DNA from: Blastobasis lacticolella
Taxonomy: Eukaryota; Arthropoda; Insecta; Lepidoptera; Blastobasidae
Direction: 5' to 3'
Length of the DNA: 64,000 nucleotides
Assembly: GCA_905147135.1 (NCBI GenBank)
Contig: LR990053.1
Location: forward strand, 260,501 to 324,500
A model generated the notes under the pieces. It was given only the letters and a program-made list of their open reading frames with translations, was not told where the DNA came from and made no database searches. The position numbers and the translations under genes were made by a program. The first letter of the stretch is position 1, and every line of letters begins with the position of its first letter. Below, one piece after another: positions 32,525-42,915 of this stretch.

Positions 32525-32892
32525 GGATAAGGGAGCCAGCGCAATTACGGGCATGATGCATTTCATCTTAGTCCTCACAGTGACTACGCATCTGCGGTTC
32601 TGCATTCGTGTTAAATTGCCTGCAACCTAAATGCATTAATCGTAGATGTTATGGGCGGCGGTTACCGCTCACCATCCGGTAGGCTGTCTGATCGTTTATC
32701 TCTGCATCGCATAAAAATATTTGCGTTCGCGCGGACTTCAATAGAAAAGTGATATTTATTATAACTATTATGCGATTCTGCATTTTTGTTGCTTACAACC
32801 TAAGTGCATGAATCGTAGATGTTGTGGGCGACAGTTATCGCTTACCATCACGTGGACTATCTGCTCGTTTGTCCTTGAGTAGTATAAAAAAA
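32525..32892 (+). mobile_element. Two LINE tail repeat K copies in tandem
   Basis: Copy one (about 32525-32722): 'gccagcgcaattacgggca', 'gcggttctgcattcgtgtt', 'atgcattaatcgtagatgtt', 'atgggcggcggttaccgctc', 'accatccggtaggctgtctg'. Copy two (32770-32892): 'gcgattctgcatttttgttg', 'atgaatcgtagatgttgtgg', 'cttaccatcacgtggactat' then an A-run. 47387-47585 is a third plus copy, which starts with the same upstream block. Confidence 0.72.
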
Positions 32893-32952
32893 ATACCCTA
32901 ACTTATGTAGTTACGTCCCCAGGCGTGCATTTCGTTTTGAATGCACGTTTAC

Positions 32953-33034
32953 ATGTCACCGCTTACAAACCGGACAGTAAGCGCGTCGTGCCAGCATAGT
33001 CACCGCGGAGCAGCCGGAGAGAAAACGTGCAATC
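32953..33034 (+). repeat. Dispersed repeat shared with 20159-20260
   Basis: 'tcaccgcttacaaaccggac', 'gccagcatagtcaccgcgga', 'gcagccggagagaaaacgtg'. Confidence 0.55.
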
Positions 33035-33056
33035 TCTAATTTTCACACACGATGTG

Positions 33057-33345
33057 AAACTTTGTGAGGATGGATGATTGGTTGTTTACTACTCCTTTGC
33101 AGAAAAACTACTGAACGGATATTAATGAAATGAGGCAGTTATGTAGCTTAAAGATAATAATATCAGATATACCAAAATTTATATCGATATTTAATGATGA
33201 TTTGATTTGGTTCCCGCAGGAACGCTAGAGCTCCATAACTAACAAATATCATTTAAATCCGTTTAGTAAATTTAGTGTTACGGATTAACAGACATCTAAA
33301 CATCCATCCTTACAAACTTTCGCATTTATAATATCTATTAGTAAG
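33057..33345. mobile_element. MITE with terminal inverted repeats
   Basis: Left end AAACTTTGTGAGGATGGATG (33057-33076) and right end CATCCATCCTTACAAACTTT (about 33301-33320) pair with two mismatches. The right flank continues 'cgcatttataatatctatta'. Interior blocks 'aaaaactactgaacggatat' and its inverted relative 'aatccgtttagtaaatttag' show that the arms are long but diverged. No transposase. Confidence 0.75.
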
Positions 33346-34305
33346 ATTCATTATCAATTTGCAAGTCACAAAAGTTCTTACACAAAAAAGTATTTGCGAC
33401 CATAACCAAAATAGAAGCCCGTGCCTACAAACAGGCACTATACCACCCAAATCATAGTCGCTGATGTAGCTATTATACTGCAAATCATTGTTTTGGTGCG
33501 ATTTGATGTTATCGTAATGGCCACTATGCTATTCGAGATAGTATCATCACGACCTCTACGGGTGGGAAGTCGGTTCAGTAGTTCGGGAAATATTTCAGTA
33601 CTTATATGTAAACTCCGTTTTCTTGCAGTCTGTCTGTCAGTATTATATGCTAGTGGATCCGGCGCGACTTCGTTCGCTTGGCGTCCTACTTTTACATAAT
33701 CCTACTTTACCCCTACTTACCCTTTTTTCTTGATATAAAGCTTCCTCTATCTATTGTTGAAAACTGCATTAAAATCCGTTGCGTAGTTTAAAAAGCGACT
33801 TTGTTTTATACAGAGCACTAGATAATTTTGCAGTGAGCTTGGACCAAGGATTTTTCTGGAAGGAAATGCTAATTTACTTAGCTGATCCAGCGAACCGAAG
33901 TGGATCTTGGCCTTCGGCACAAAGACAAACAATCTAAACAAATCGCTCAGGATTGGAACAAATATCGCCATCTTTGTGTCAGGGGCCATTGCCTACTTTC
34001 GAAGTCTTATAACTATGTTATGTTATACGACCACCAAGTCTGTCACTGCAGGATATTGATGTTATTTGCCATAAAGGTATATATATATACTATAGGCTAT
34101 GTCCAACCCGTTGGTCGCACTGCGCTCAGCGGCCGCCGCCGCAGCGCGTAACACACGCCTTTATAATTACGGTTTTATTACACAATAAATATTTATTTAA
34201 CGCTCATTTTGGCTACAATGCATAATTACGCGGGCATAATTTTCGTCGCCGTTGTGCGCCAGCGCCAGCTATCGGGCATTGTGTGATAAATTTCGTTCGA
34301 CGTAA
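33346..34305. other. No recognised feature
   Basis: AT-rich with unremarkable open frames. Confidence 0.4.
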
Positions 34306-34857
34306 ATGCGATTGGGCCATCATTTTCGGCTTCAACAGACGGATGTCAGTCATATTTTTGCAGGTAGCGGGTGGGCCGCCCCCCCAGGGCAGGGGGGCAG
34401 TAGGGGGGCTGCTTGCTTCGCACACTCGTCACGTGCCGCCGCCCCGCCTGATTTGTTAAGTCCTCTCGAGCCGGACGACCCGAATACGACGAATTTACAA
34501 AATTCTTTCGCAAACAATTACCTGAAGGGACGGCCCGACCTCAAGTTTGTTCCGCGCACCTCCGCACTTAAGACTATTCACGGTACACAATCAGAACTAG
34601 GGGCCTTAATTAATCCAGGCCCGCAAAAAACTCTCACAATAGAACCATGTATTCCCTTCACATACAAACGGCGACCCGCGTTATTTGCACAAATTGGCCG
34701 AGCATCATCTTTGTCCTGGGCCTTTGTGCAGGCGGGAGTGCCTCGATTGTCGCTCTTCATTTTGTTAATTATGGCCCATTGTAAGCCTACTGGAGGCCTT
34801 GCCGGCAGACAGCGCGACACAACAAGCATCCCATCCCTGAAAACTTTCAAGGCCTGA
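34306..34857 (+). CDS. Anonymous open frame of 183 codons in GC-rich DNA
   Basis: This is the longest frame here that is not a retrotransposon. It has no recognisable domain, no signal peptide and an unremarkable composition, and it overlaps a 90-codon minus frame. The start region contains a C8/G6/G6 tract (34378-34412). It may be unique host DNA with a chance open frame. I do not assign a function. Confidence 0.15.
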   Translation: MRLGHHFRLQQTDVSHIFAGSGWAAPPGQGGSRGAACFAHSSRAAAPPDLLSPLEPDDPNTTNLQNSFANNYLKGRPDLKFVPRTSALKTIHGTQSELGALINPGPQKTLTIEPCIPFTYKRRPALFAQIGRASSLSWAFVQAGVPRLSLFILLIMAHCKPTGGLAGRQRDTTSIPSLKTFKA

Positions 34858-35036
34858 ACAGAAGTTTGTTGTGCGCAGCTGCCTCAGTTCGGGTCGCGTC
34901 GTGACGGCAAGCATAAATCAACTCTGTAGTATCGATGCAGCGCCATATATTGTTTGTTCACCGTTCAACGCCTTCAAAATAAAGAAACTATAACACTAAG
35001 TACATATCATATTATGTAGTAACCAATAACAAGTTT

Positions 35037-35207
35037 ACTTTTTTGTTGTAGGCTTCAATGGAACCGTTCTACGGCTACGGGTGCCAGAACTAGCCGTCTT
35101 TGTCTTTCCTCCACTGGACTTCCCATCACTTGGCTTGCTCGATGCATCACTTGGTTTAACTGTAGCAGCGGGGGATGCATTCTCACTGGACTTGATTTCG
35201 GACTCCA
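35037..35207 (-). CDS. Ser/Lys/Thr-rich frame abutting a LINE tail (possible interrupted exon)
   Basis: The minus strand reads ESEIKSSENASPAATVKPSD, ASSKPSDGKSSGGKTKTASS, GTRSRRTVPLKPTTKK and stop, about 56 codons, open from the exact end of the (GATT)n LINE tail at 35208. The composition is like a disordered basic protein tail. It could be a host C-terminus split by the LINE, part of an older element, or chance. On the plus strand the same bases make a T-rich tract ending TTGTTGTAG, an acceptor lookalike. Confidence 0.3.
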
Positions 35208-35505
35208 ATCAATCAATCAATCAAATCAATCAAATACTTTTATTGTGACACACAGGTTGGTATACATATAAATAATATACAGGTGTTAAATGAATACAGA
35301 GAGCTCTGTGGTCTGCCCACGGATGTACAATAATTCAGTTTTAGTTCCTTAAAATAAAATTAAATATATCTACGCACATGTCAAATTGTTATTAAATAAT
35401 AATGTCAAATTTATTTTATTACTAAGCACATATTTTATTTACATTACTAAGCATAAGTCATTAAATTCCATTTTTTATTTCCAATATTTGCAGTTATTTC
35501 CTAAG

Positions 35506-35763
35506 TTAATTTGTACAGTCGCTTAAAAATTCGCTAATAGAGTAATATGGTTTGTCAACTAAATATTCAAGTATTCTTTTTTTAAATACTACCCAGTCAT
35601 TACAGCCTCTGATGTGTGCCGGTAGTTTGTTATAGATTTTCGGCACCATTATTATAACACTTTTACCACATAGAGTTGTCTTATGGGCTGGTGCAATTAA
35701 TTGATCACAGCGTCGAGCTCGCGTGCTAAAAGTAAATCTGTTGATGCACTGCCTTACGAACAT
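35506..35763 (-). pseudogene. LINE family 1, C-terminal end of ORF2
   Basis: FVRQCINRFTFSTRARRCDQ, LIAPAHKTTLCGKSVIIMVP, KIYNKLPAHIRGC and FKKRILEYLVDKPYYSISEF make the post-RT C-terminus of this LINE group (KIYNKLP...FKK). It is separated from the rest of the RT by the insertion at 35765-36263, and the element's frame resumes exactly after the duplicated target. Confidence 0.9.
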
Positions 35764-35764
35764 T

Positions 35765-36263
35765 GCACATTTATTTATTTTATTTATTTAACAATTTATT
35801 GCACACAATAAAGAAATACAGAGATATTACATAGATATAACTGACACAACAGGCACTACTTATTTCTAAAAGAAATTTCTTCCAGCAGGCCTACAGAAAG
35901 GAAATGTTTAGCTAAGAAATGCAGATACGACGCGCACAATTAATGAATAATTATAAAATACATATGAATATGACTAATTTTTATATACTATATCAATAAA
36001 TACATACATACTATACACTTAAATACTACTACATATCAATACAAATAGATAAAATTTATGGACTAGACAGGGACAGGTAGTGGTCTTTTACTCGCTTTTT
36101 GAATATAGGCAGTGACGGACTGTCACGCACCACATGCGGGAGAGAGTTCCACAGTCTCGCAGCATGAACAGTGAAGGAGTAGGAAAAGAAATCGGAATGA
36201 TGGATGGGGATGGCTAAAGACGATCTTACATTTGAGCGACAAGGTTTTTAGATATAGAGCCGC
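35765..36263 (-). mobile_element. 5'-truncated LINE inserted in LINE family 1, 8-bp target duplication
   Basis: CGAACATT at 35757-35764 is repeated at 36264-36271. Between them, the minus strand reads RSSLAIPIHHSDFFSYSFTV, HAARLWNSLPHVVRDSPSLP and IFKKRVKDHYLSLSSP, stop at about 36057, an AT-rich 3' UTR and a tail of AAATAAATAAA type next to 35764. RLWNSLP is the jockey-like C-terminal motif, different from the host element's KIYNKLP. Confidence 0.92.
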
Positions 36264-36271
36264 CGAACATT

Positions 36272-36897
36272 TATAGATATAGAGCGAGGTTAGCGTTAAG
36301 ATCTTAAGATTTTTAAAGTAAGGTCGACAACTCTCGGTTTGTCTTATCCCAACTATCGAACGTATGCATTTCTTCTGAAGAATGAATACTCGCCCATGAT
36401 TGGTGGCATTCCCCCAAAAAATTATACCGTATCTGAGTCGCGCAGCTACACATCCATGGTAGGCAGTGATTACAGCATCTTGATTTGCTACCTTCGATAA
36501 ATTTCTTAGTGCATACGAGAATTGGCTTACCTTTTTGCACACAAACTCTATGTGCGTTTGCCATTTTAAGTTGCTATCGATGTGAAGACCCAAGAACTTT
36601 GTTGTTGAAGTTTCTCCTATTTCCATGTCATCAAACATTACCTTCGCACTTAATTTTTTATTAGTTTGTTGACCAAATGTCATTATTTTTGTTTTATCAA
36701 AGTTTACTATTAGATTGTTGGACCGTAACCACTCCACTATTAACCCAAGACTATTCATAATTTCATTTTCATTAAAATATGTCACCGTGCTGTCATCCGC
36801 GAATAATGTCATAATATCATTTGTACATTTTACAATATCATTAATATAGATTATAAATAGTAGCGGGCCCATTACACTGCCTTGTGGCACCCGATAC
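36272..36897 (-). pseudogene. LINE family 1, RT palm and thumb (motifs B to E)
   Basis: VPQGSVMGPLLFIIYINDI (motif B), LFADDSTV with the catalytic Asp pair, VEWLRSNNLIVNFDKTK, FLGLHIDSNLKW, and AYHGCVAARLRYGIIFWGN leading to LTLTSLYIYKC at the insertion point. A one-base frameshift near 36893-36905 separates it from the preceding segment; across it the sequence reads LHVTKNVKYRVPQGS when the frame is adjusted. Confidence 0.95.
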
Positions 36898-38028
36898 TTA
36901 ACATTTTGTGACGTGGAGGTATAACACTTTTCTTTTTGTCACAGCACATATTCTATCGGTACCCGTAATTTGTGTACGACCATTCAAATATGATACCAAT
37001 AATTTCAGGGCATTTCCGCGTATTCCGTAGAACTCTAGTTTCTTCAGCAATATTTCATGATTAACGAAGTCAAATGCTTTTGACATATCCATGAAAACTG
37101 CAAACACTGGACTTCGCGTGTCAACTCTACTATATATAGTGTTAAGGAAATCGTATATAGCCAGGTCTATCGATTTATTATTCCTAAATCCTTTCTGTTC
37201 CTCTGCAAGTATTTTTTTAGATTCAAGATAGTTATAAAGTCTATTAAACATCACTTTTTCGAATATTTTAGAAAAAACGGGAATTAATGCCATAGGTCTG
37301 TAGTTTTTCATGTTATACCTACAATCATTCTTAAATAATGGTTTTACCATAGTTTTTTTCAACGCCGTAGGAAACACACCATCTTCGGAACAGATATTGA
37401 TTATATAACTTATTACAGGTGAAATTGTGTTTGAAACATATTTTATTACTTTCGTGCAAATGCCGTCATATCCTGTGCTCTTAGTATTTTTCAATTTATT
37501 AATAATAAATTGTACCTCTTCAGGAAATGTTGGCCTAAAGAAGAATGAGTTACACGAACTGTAGTTAGAAGTACTTCTCAGTCCCGCGGTTGTTTTGCGC
37601 GATCGCACCTGTTTAATGTAAAAATCATTAAAGTTTTCAGCTATTTGCACGGGACATTTTATTGTGTTACCATTGACAATAATTTGGTCAATTTTTTCGC
37701 GTGGTATATTGTTTTTGTGTTTGTTAATTATATGCCAAGTTGATTTACACTTATTTTTTAACTTCAGAATAAAATAAGTATTTTGCGCTTTTTGTGTAAG
37801 TTTTATAATTTTCCTATATTTCTGAGAGTAACTTTTAAATTGTTTTCTGTCAGTACATTTCTTTGAAAGCCTGAATTTCCAAAGTAAGTTTCTCTTGATT
37901 TTGCTACACTGTTTTATACCCTTAGACAACCACCTCGGTCTCCGATTTACATTGATTTTAATTTTTATAACTGGAAAACACAAATCATAAAACATTTTAA
38001 TCACTTCATAGAAGTTGTTAAAGGCTTT
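36898..38028 (-). pseudogene. LINE family 1, endonuclease-RT linker and RT fingers to motif A
   Basis: In order: RPRWLSKGIKQCSKIKRNLL (linker), KSTWHIINKHKN, LKNTKSTGYDGICTKVIKYV (RT block 1), NYRPMALIPVFSKIFEKV (block 2), EEQKGFRNNKSIDLAI, VFAVFMDMSKAFDFVNHEIL with the motif A catalytic Asp. It is in the same frame as 38029-39633, from which it is separated by a single TAA at 38029-38031. Confidence 0.95.
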
Positions 38029-39633
38029 TTACCCATCGGTTTCCATAAATACGTTGCTAAAAGAGAGTTTTTCAATACAGTCCCTGAACTTTACTGCATA
38101 TTTGCAGTAGTCACGTCTTTCTGAAAACCAATAATTACAGCTGCATGACATCTTTACGGGACACTTAATAATTTGAGCTTTGTGGTCAGAAACTGCTAGT
38201 TCACAAACTTCAACTTTTGCCCCACGTATGTTATGCACTATATTGTCTAAGCATGTACCACTGGAGGGACGTGTTGGCTCTCTTACGGATATACTTAGGT
38301 TACAATTATTAATTATAGTTTCGAACTCTATCGCGTGCTTTGTGTGCTTCAAAATATCTATATTGAAATCTCCACATACTATTACTTTCTTTTGATTTTT
38401 CGTCAATATACATAAAATTTCACCAAAACATTTAAAAAATATACTAAAGTGGTTAGCCAAATTTTTTGGTACTCTATATACACATAAAATTATAATGTTA
38501 TGTTCTAATAGTTCAATGGCACATGACTCAAAGATATTCGATATATTATACTTAGTAATTGCGTCTATGATTTTATATTTAAGATTATTTTTCACCAGAA
38601 TACATGAACCCCCGTTGCGGTTATTACGAGCATAGCAGGTAGCAAGAGTAAAGTTAGGTATGTTCAAGAAGATTCCGTCATCTAAATTCATGTTATGCTC
38701 TGTAAAACAAAGTACATCAATTCTTTTTCCTACTTCCTCTAAGTCATCTAAACATACCGTCATTATGTCTGATTTAGCAATGAGTCCATTTATGTGTTGG
38801 TGCATAATATTCAAATTTTTATAAACGAAAAAAATCCAAAGGCTTTTCGGAGAGCGGTGCAGAGTCAGAGTAAGATTCACAAGAGGATGACAAAGTTCCG
38901 AATTATTTACCTTTAGTTTGTCAAAATCAGTTTGTGTGCTTTTGCCGTGATACGACTTAACATCAGTTAATGTTTTATTACTGTTCTGTTTTTCTACACT
39001 TTGCAAATATCGTTTATAATTTAAATGGTTAGTTACTTTTAAGATTTCTCTCAACAAATTGCGACACAAGAACGTTTTATAATATTTATGGGCAGGTATG
39101 AATCGTCTAAAATTCAAGTCCAGATATATTACATTTTCAAAAGACTTACATAAGAATTTCAATTCATAATTAAGCTTTATTTCGCTCATGATGCGATTGA
39201 AGGGAGTCTCACATACAATTACATTCGTATTCCTGTTCAAATTCAACCATGTCAATAAGTCATAACGCACATTAAAGGGATTGTCATTTGTAAAACCCAC
39301 CAAAACTATGTAATCATCAATTGTTAAAGTCGACAATTCAGAAGTAAAAGATGCCGTAATATCTTTCATTGTTGATCCTGATTTCCAATAACAAAAGACG
39401 CTAAACTCATCCCCTAATAGAGTTTGTAAACATTTTTGAATTCCTCGTCCCTGTTGGTTGGCCAAGACAATAACTTTCTTTTTTTTCTGTCCTTTTTCGT
39501 AGTGCGAAGCTCTCTTCGTTAGTGATTCTGTGTAACTCATAGGAGATTTCGTGTTAAGTTTTTCTTGCGGAATTTTCTCAAGTTGTTCGGCTTGGTTTTC
39601 CAGTGTTGGTGATTTTCTACTCTTACTAGGCAA
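38029..39633 (-). pseudogene. LINE family 1, SGNH-hydrolase-like domain fused to AP endonuclease
   Basis: 534 codons. Residues 1-50 are a polar leader. Residues about 53-205 fold-match by motif an SGNH/GDSL-type domain: VIVLANQQGRG where the catalytic Ser block would be, and LVGFTNDN where the GxND block would be. The nucleophile position is Gln, so it is probably not an active esterase. Residues about 273-492 are the APE-type endonuclease: NLNIMHQHING, CFTEHNM (catalytic Glu), CVYRVPK (Tyr/Arg), VCGDFNID (Asp/Asn), TRPSSGTCLDNIV and AVSDHKAQI (Asp-His). No stop separates the two domains. ORF1 lies 5 bases upstream in another frame. Confidence 0.93.
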
Positions 39634-39638
39634 GGGTT

Positions 39639-40350
39639 CTACTCCTTCACTAAAAAAGGCTGCAGTTCAGTTATCGACACCACTTTGCTCTGTTTACCAT
39701 CTGCCCCAACTACCACTACTTTTCCATCACTGGTCCAGCATCTGCTAATCCCCAGCGCTTTGCGGGCAGCCAAGAAGACAGCATGCCTAACAGTCGTCAG
39801 AAATTCAGACAGTGTCAAGCAGGAACCCTTAAGCTTTTTCTTGGACAACCACACTTCATACCTGGTATGATAATTTGTGAACCGGATTAGAGTTGGACGA
39901 GGCTTATCCGGTTCCGCAGTCCTCCCAAGCCTGAAGCATGCTGAAAAGGAGGCCGTAGTCACCCCAGCCACCTTAAGCGAATCAACGCACAGTTTGGTTA
40001 CCCGTATGGAGAGATCTTATTCATCTTCCTCAGGCTGCCCATGCAGCAGAAGCACCTTGGCACGGGTTCTCATCTCCATAGTGTCTAATGTAGAGAGTAT
40101 CAGCTCTATTTGCTTCTGCAAACCAGAGACAGTTTTCCACATCAGACTAATACATTTTTTATACATTTTTGTCCTGTTTATGACTTGGAGACTGAGCAGA
40201 CAGAGCATCTTCAAAATCAGCCATCTTCTCCTTGAAGAACTGTGTAGTTCCTTCTAAATCTTTCTTCAGTTGTGCAATGTTGTTAATGGTAATTGTGAAA
40301 ATATGTGATTCAGTGTTGGAAATTTGAAAAATGTTACCGGCAATTATGCA
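39639..40350 (-). pseudogene. LINE family 1, ORF1 (coiled coil plus nucleic-acid-binding domain)
   Basis: From about 40340: NIAQLKKDLEGTTQFFKEKM heptad-like region, MADFEDALSAQSPSHKQDKN, a frameshift, VSGLQKQIELILSTLDTMEM, RTRAKVLLLHGQPEEDE, an in-frame TAA at 40017, then DLSIRVTKLCVDSLKVAGVT, FRLGRTAEPDKPRPTLIRF, EVWLSKKKLKGSCLTLSEFL, ARKALGISRCWTSDGKVVVV and the stop at 39639. RKVLLHG...RLG....KPRP..VRF is the typical ORF1 layout of lepidopteran elements. It coats RNA in the retrotransposition particle. No PHD-type zinc finger is visible at the N-terminus, which may be truncated. Confidence 0.88.
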
Positions 40351-41751
40351 TTATATTTAAATTAAACCATTTAATAGAACCGTAAGTACAAATTATACTT
40401 GTAATTAATATTAAATCGTTAATAAATAGCAGTGCCGAAAAACACGTCTAATCTTTACAACACCTACCGCCCAAAAAAATTGCGCCCTTGTCATCAACAT
40501 CTATTTCTGGATCTCCCGCTTGTATATGATTCGCAACTTTGTGATTTTTTCGTCCATCTACTCTATTTGACCTTAAAAAGGTGATGCGCCCATCTCGTGA
40601 AAGGCCGCGCTTGCCGGACCGTGACCACAACCCGAGAACCTTTCAGCTCGATCGGTTATAAGTTCTGAGAGTAATGTTCAGAGCCCACTTCAGTTTTCTG
40701 ATTCTAAGAACTATTTCGGTGACCTTGATTCTGGTATGGATAACGTTATATCTGATAGTATATTGTATAAGAGTAACTCCGAGCATTGCTCTTTCTATCC
40801 AGTATTGAGAGAGTAACAGCTTTTCATGAGACCCAAAACTGTAATTGGTTTAACTAAATAGTACTCCTTCTTCTTCTTATCAAGTCGATGGACTAAAGTC
40901 TCACACTTTAGTGTTTAAAACTAAATAGTACAAATCTTGCTTCAAAACCTACCTCTCTAGAATAGAATATATCTAATTAAGGCCCCATATTACCCCACAT
41001 TTATGTGCCGTAAATCATAACTACGCGTACCAATACCAACCCACACTGGTCGAAGGCTTTGAGACACAGAGGTATTAGAGTAAAGCAAATAGATTACACA
41101 AATCCCCAGCTAATCAGAATATTAATCCGACGAACTAGCACGTAAAGACTCCAATTACACAGCCTTATGAATATGCAAACGTCTCCAGCGTTCAATTCGT
41201 AATCGGGATGTAAGTCGCCGTTGGAACGGGCCCGGGACACACTTGCAGGTTCGGCGCATATTCTAATCCATTTCCAGAATATCCAGAATAAGCAAATCAG
41301 ACTTTAGTATACTCGTAATACTTACGTGTAATGGTAATCGTATTACTTAGTGGTCTTCGTCATTCTAAAATCTGTCAAGCAGTATTGCTCTGTGGTATTG
41401 CTTGTTTTTTGGGAACCTTTTTAAGGTTCCACTGCCAAGATAAATTTTGTGTGTTGTATTCTAATGTTAAATATTGTGTATACGTTTTTACCAAGAATTA
41501 CAGAAATTGTAAACGTTTAAGACAAAATTCATAAAACTTTTTACCTTATTTTATGTTCTTCCTTTGACCTGTCTAGCGTAAACGAATTAGGATAAAAATG
41601 TAAAAATATGTCAAACACATACTCGTATTTCAATCAACCTAAAAAAATCCTAGAAAATTCAATAAAATAAAACGTGTTTCGGTCTAATCTACAACTAGAC
41701 ATATGCGTAGAAATATATACGGAAACTGAACATAACTGAAGCGTATTCAAA
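40351..41751. other. No host gene recognised; one LINE tail
   Basis: A 60-codon minus frame at 40448-40630 has no motif. The stretch 40861-40915 ('ccttcttcttcttatcaagt', 'cgatggactaaagtctc') is a minus-strand tail of the R1-like LINE seen at 55806-56737. The rest is AT-rich. Confidence 0.45.
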
Positions 41752-42020
41752 ATTCAAAATTCAAAATTTCTTTATTGATTAGGACATTAAATATCTCTTT
41801 CAATCGTCAAAAAGGAGGGGGTAGGAAAGTAGGATGGAAACACACAGTGACACGCTGACCGCCCTATGGCCGTAGATAAACGTATCCCTCGCCAACCACG
41901 ACCGAACCGTGCTCAACAATGCCAGGCAGAGCCGGAACGCTATATACTATTATATAGGTATGTCTAGTATAATTAAAAAAAAACCACCTAAAACTACAGC
42001 AAGAGTAAGCCAGTCCACCA
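41752..42020. repeat. Dispersed repeat G with (TTCAAAA)n run
   Basis: 'attcaaaattcaaaattcaa' at 41757-41778 is a reversed LINE-type tail. 'gtcaaaaaggagggggtagg', 'aaagtaggatggaaacacac', 'cgccctatggcc', 'aatgccaggcagagccgg' and 'aattaaaaaaaaaccaccta' match 57905-58140 in order. In both copies the last block could be the start of a frame (MSSIIKKKPPKTTARVSQS here), so this may be a 5' UTR plus ORF start of an unidentified element. Confidence 0.55.
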
Positions 42021-42171
42021 AGGCAGCACCCGTTCACGAGTATAACGCAGGGCCCAGCCATCATCCAATTCAACCATATTTGAGGGAAAAGAGCGACCCG
42101 GCCCCCACGCCACCGCCAGACAGACTTTTAAGTGAGCGTGCATCACACATGCTGCATGTGATAGGTAGTCG

Positions 42172-42417
42172 CTCCCACCCTACTCTATCCTATCCCAACC
42201 CTATCGCTACCTTACCCCTACCCTATCCTACCATTGCCTTAACCCTACCCTACCACTACCTTACCCCTACCCTACCACTACTTTACCCCTACCCTACCAC
42301 TATCTTACCCCGACCCTACCACTATCTTACCCCTACCCCACCCTATACTACCTTACCGCTATCCTACTCCTACCCTACCCTACCCCTACTCTAACTACTA
42401 CCCTACCCCTACCCTAG
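42172..42417. repeat. C-rich minisatellite, 22-bp unit
   Basis: Imperfect copies of TACCACTACCTTACCCCTACCC, roughly ten, flanked by shorter CCTAC/CCCTA permutations. It is not the insect telomere repeat (CCTAA)n. The minus strand is G-rich (GGGTAGGGGTAAG), so G-quadruplexes are possible. The plus-strand frame 41909-42394 runs through it and encodes Pro/Leu/Tyr repeats, most likely by chance. Confidence 0.9.
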
Positions 42418-42639
42418 CGCAGACAGGAGACACCATGTGTGGGAGAGGAAGGAAAATTAACGCCGCTTCCAAGGTGGTTCTCCGTGGGGGAAAGAAACGG
42501 CAAGAAACCCACAGAGCCTACGTAAATTCTTTTTTTTTTTAAACATGTCTTATGTACTAATACATTATTTGTCCTATATACTATCTTAAAAGTAAATACC
42601 TGTATAGAACAGCAGTTCAGTCCCATGGACTTTTGTCAT

Positions 42640-42915
42640 TTACATATTCAGATATACTATAATAACTTTTTTGACATAATTTCTTTTTATAGCGACTTTA
42701 AATTTATTGAATGGTAAATTCTGAATATCTGTTGGAACCTTATTATAAAAGCGTACACATTGACCCATAAATGATTTGTGGACTTTGGCTAGACGACAAG
42801 CACCAGCAACAAGCTTATCTTTATTTCTCGTGTTAATATTATGAACATCACTATTCTTCTTAAATAAGTGTAAACTTTTATGAACATACATTAAATTCTC
42901 ATATATATACGGCAT
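42640..42915 (-). pseudogene. LINE family 2, ORF2 C-terminus
   Basis: YIYENLMYVHKSLHLFKKNS, NTRNKDKLVAGACRLAKVHK, SFMGQCVRFYNKVPTDIQNL, FKVAIKRNYVKK. The MGQCVRFYNK.P motif is diagnostic of the C-terminus in this LINE group. The frame joins IDIMTMP of the upstream segment if two of three 8-bp units at 42909-42932 are ignored. Confidence 0.93.

Larger units (their letters stand above)
35208..40350 (-). mobile_element. LINE family 1: near-complete CR1/Jockey-group retrotransposon
   Basis: On the minus strand: ORF1 (coiled coil plus RNA-binding domain), an SGNH-hydrolase-like plus AP endonuclease plus reverse transcriptase polyprotein, a 3' UTR and a microsatellite tail of GATTGATTTGATTGATTG type at 35208-35236. 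About 4.6 kb remain once the 0.5-kb inserted LINE is removed. Lesions are few: one frameshift and one stop in ORF1, one stop between endonuclease and RT, one frameshift before RT motif B, and a probable frameshift at the insertion site. The 5' end is not defined; the ORF1 frame is open back to about 40350. Confidence 0.93.

Noticed and set aside
34306..34857. Confident host gene
   Set aside because: No domain, no splice or promoter evidence, overlapping antisense frame; listed only at low confidence.
41909..42394. 161-codon plus-strand gene with Pro/Tyr repeats
   Set aside because: The second half is simply the minisatellite read in one phase, and only the first part resembles protein; kept as part of repeat G instead.
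42172..42417. Interstitial telomeric repeat
   Set aside because: The unit is a 22-bp TACCACTACCTTACCCCTACCC, not (CCTAA)n or (TTAGG)n.
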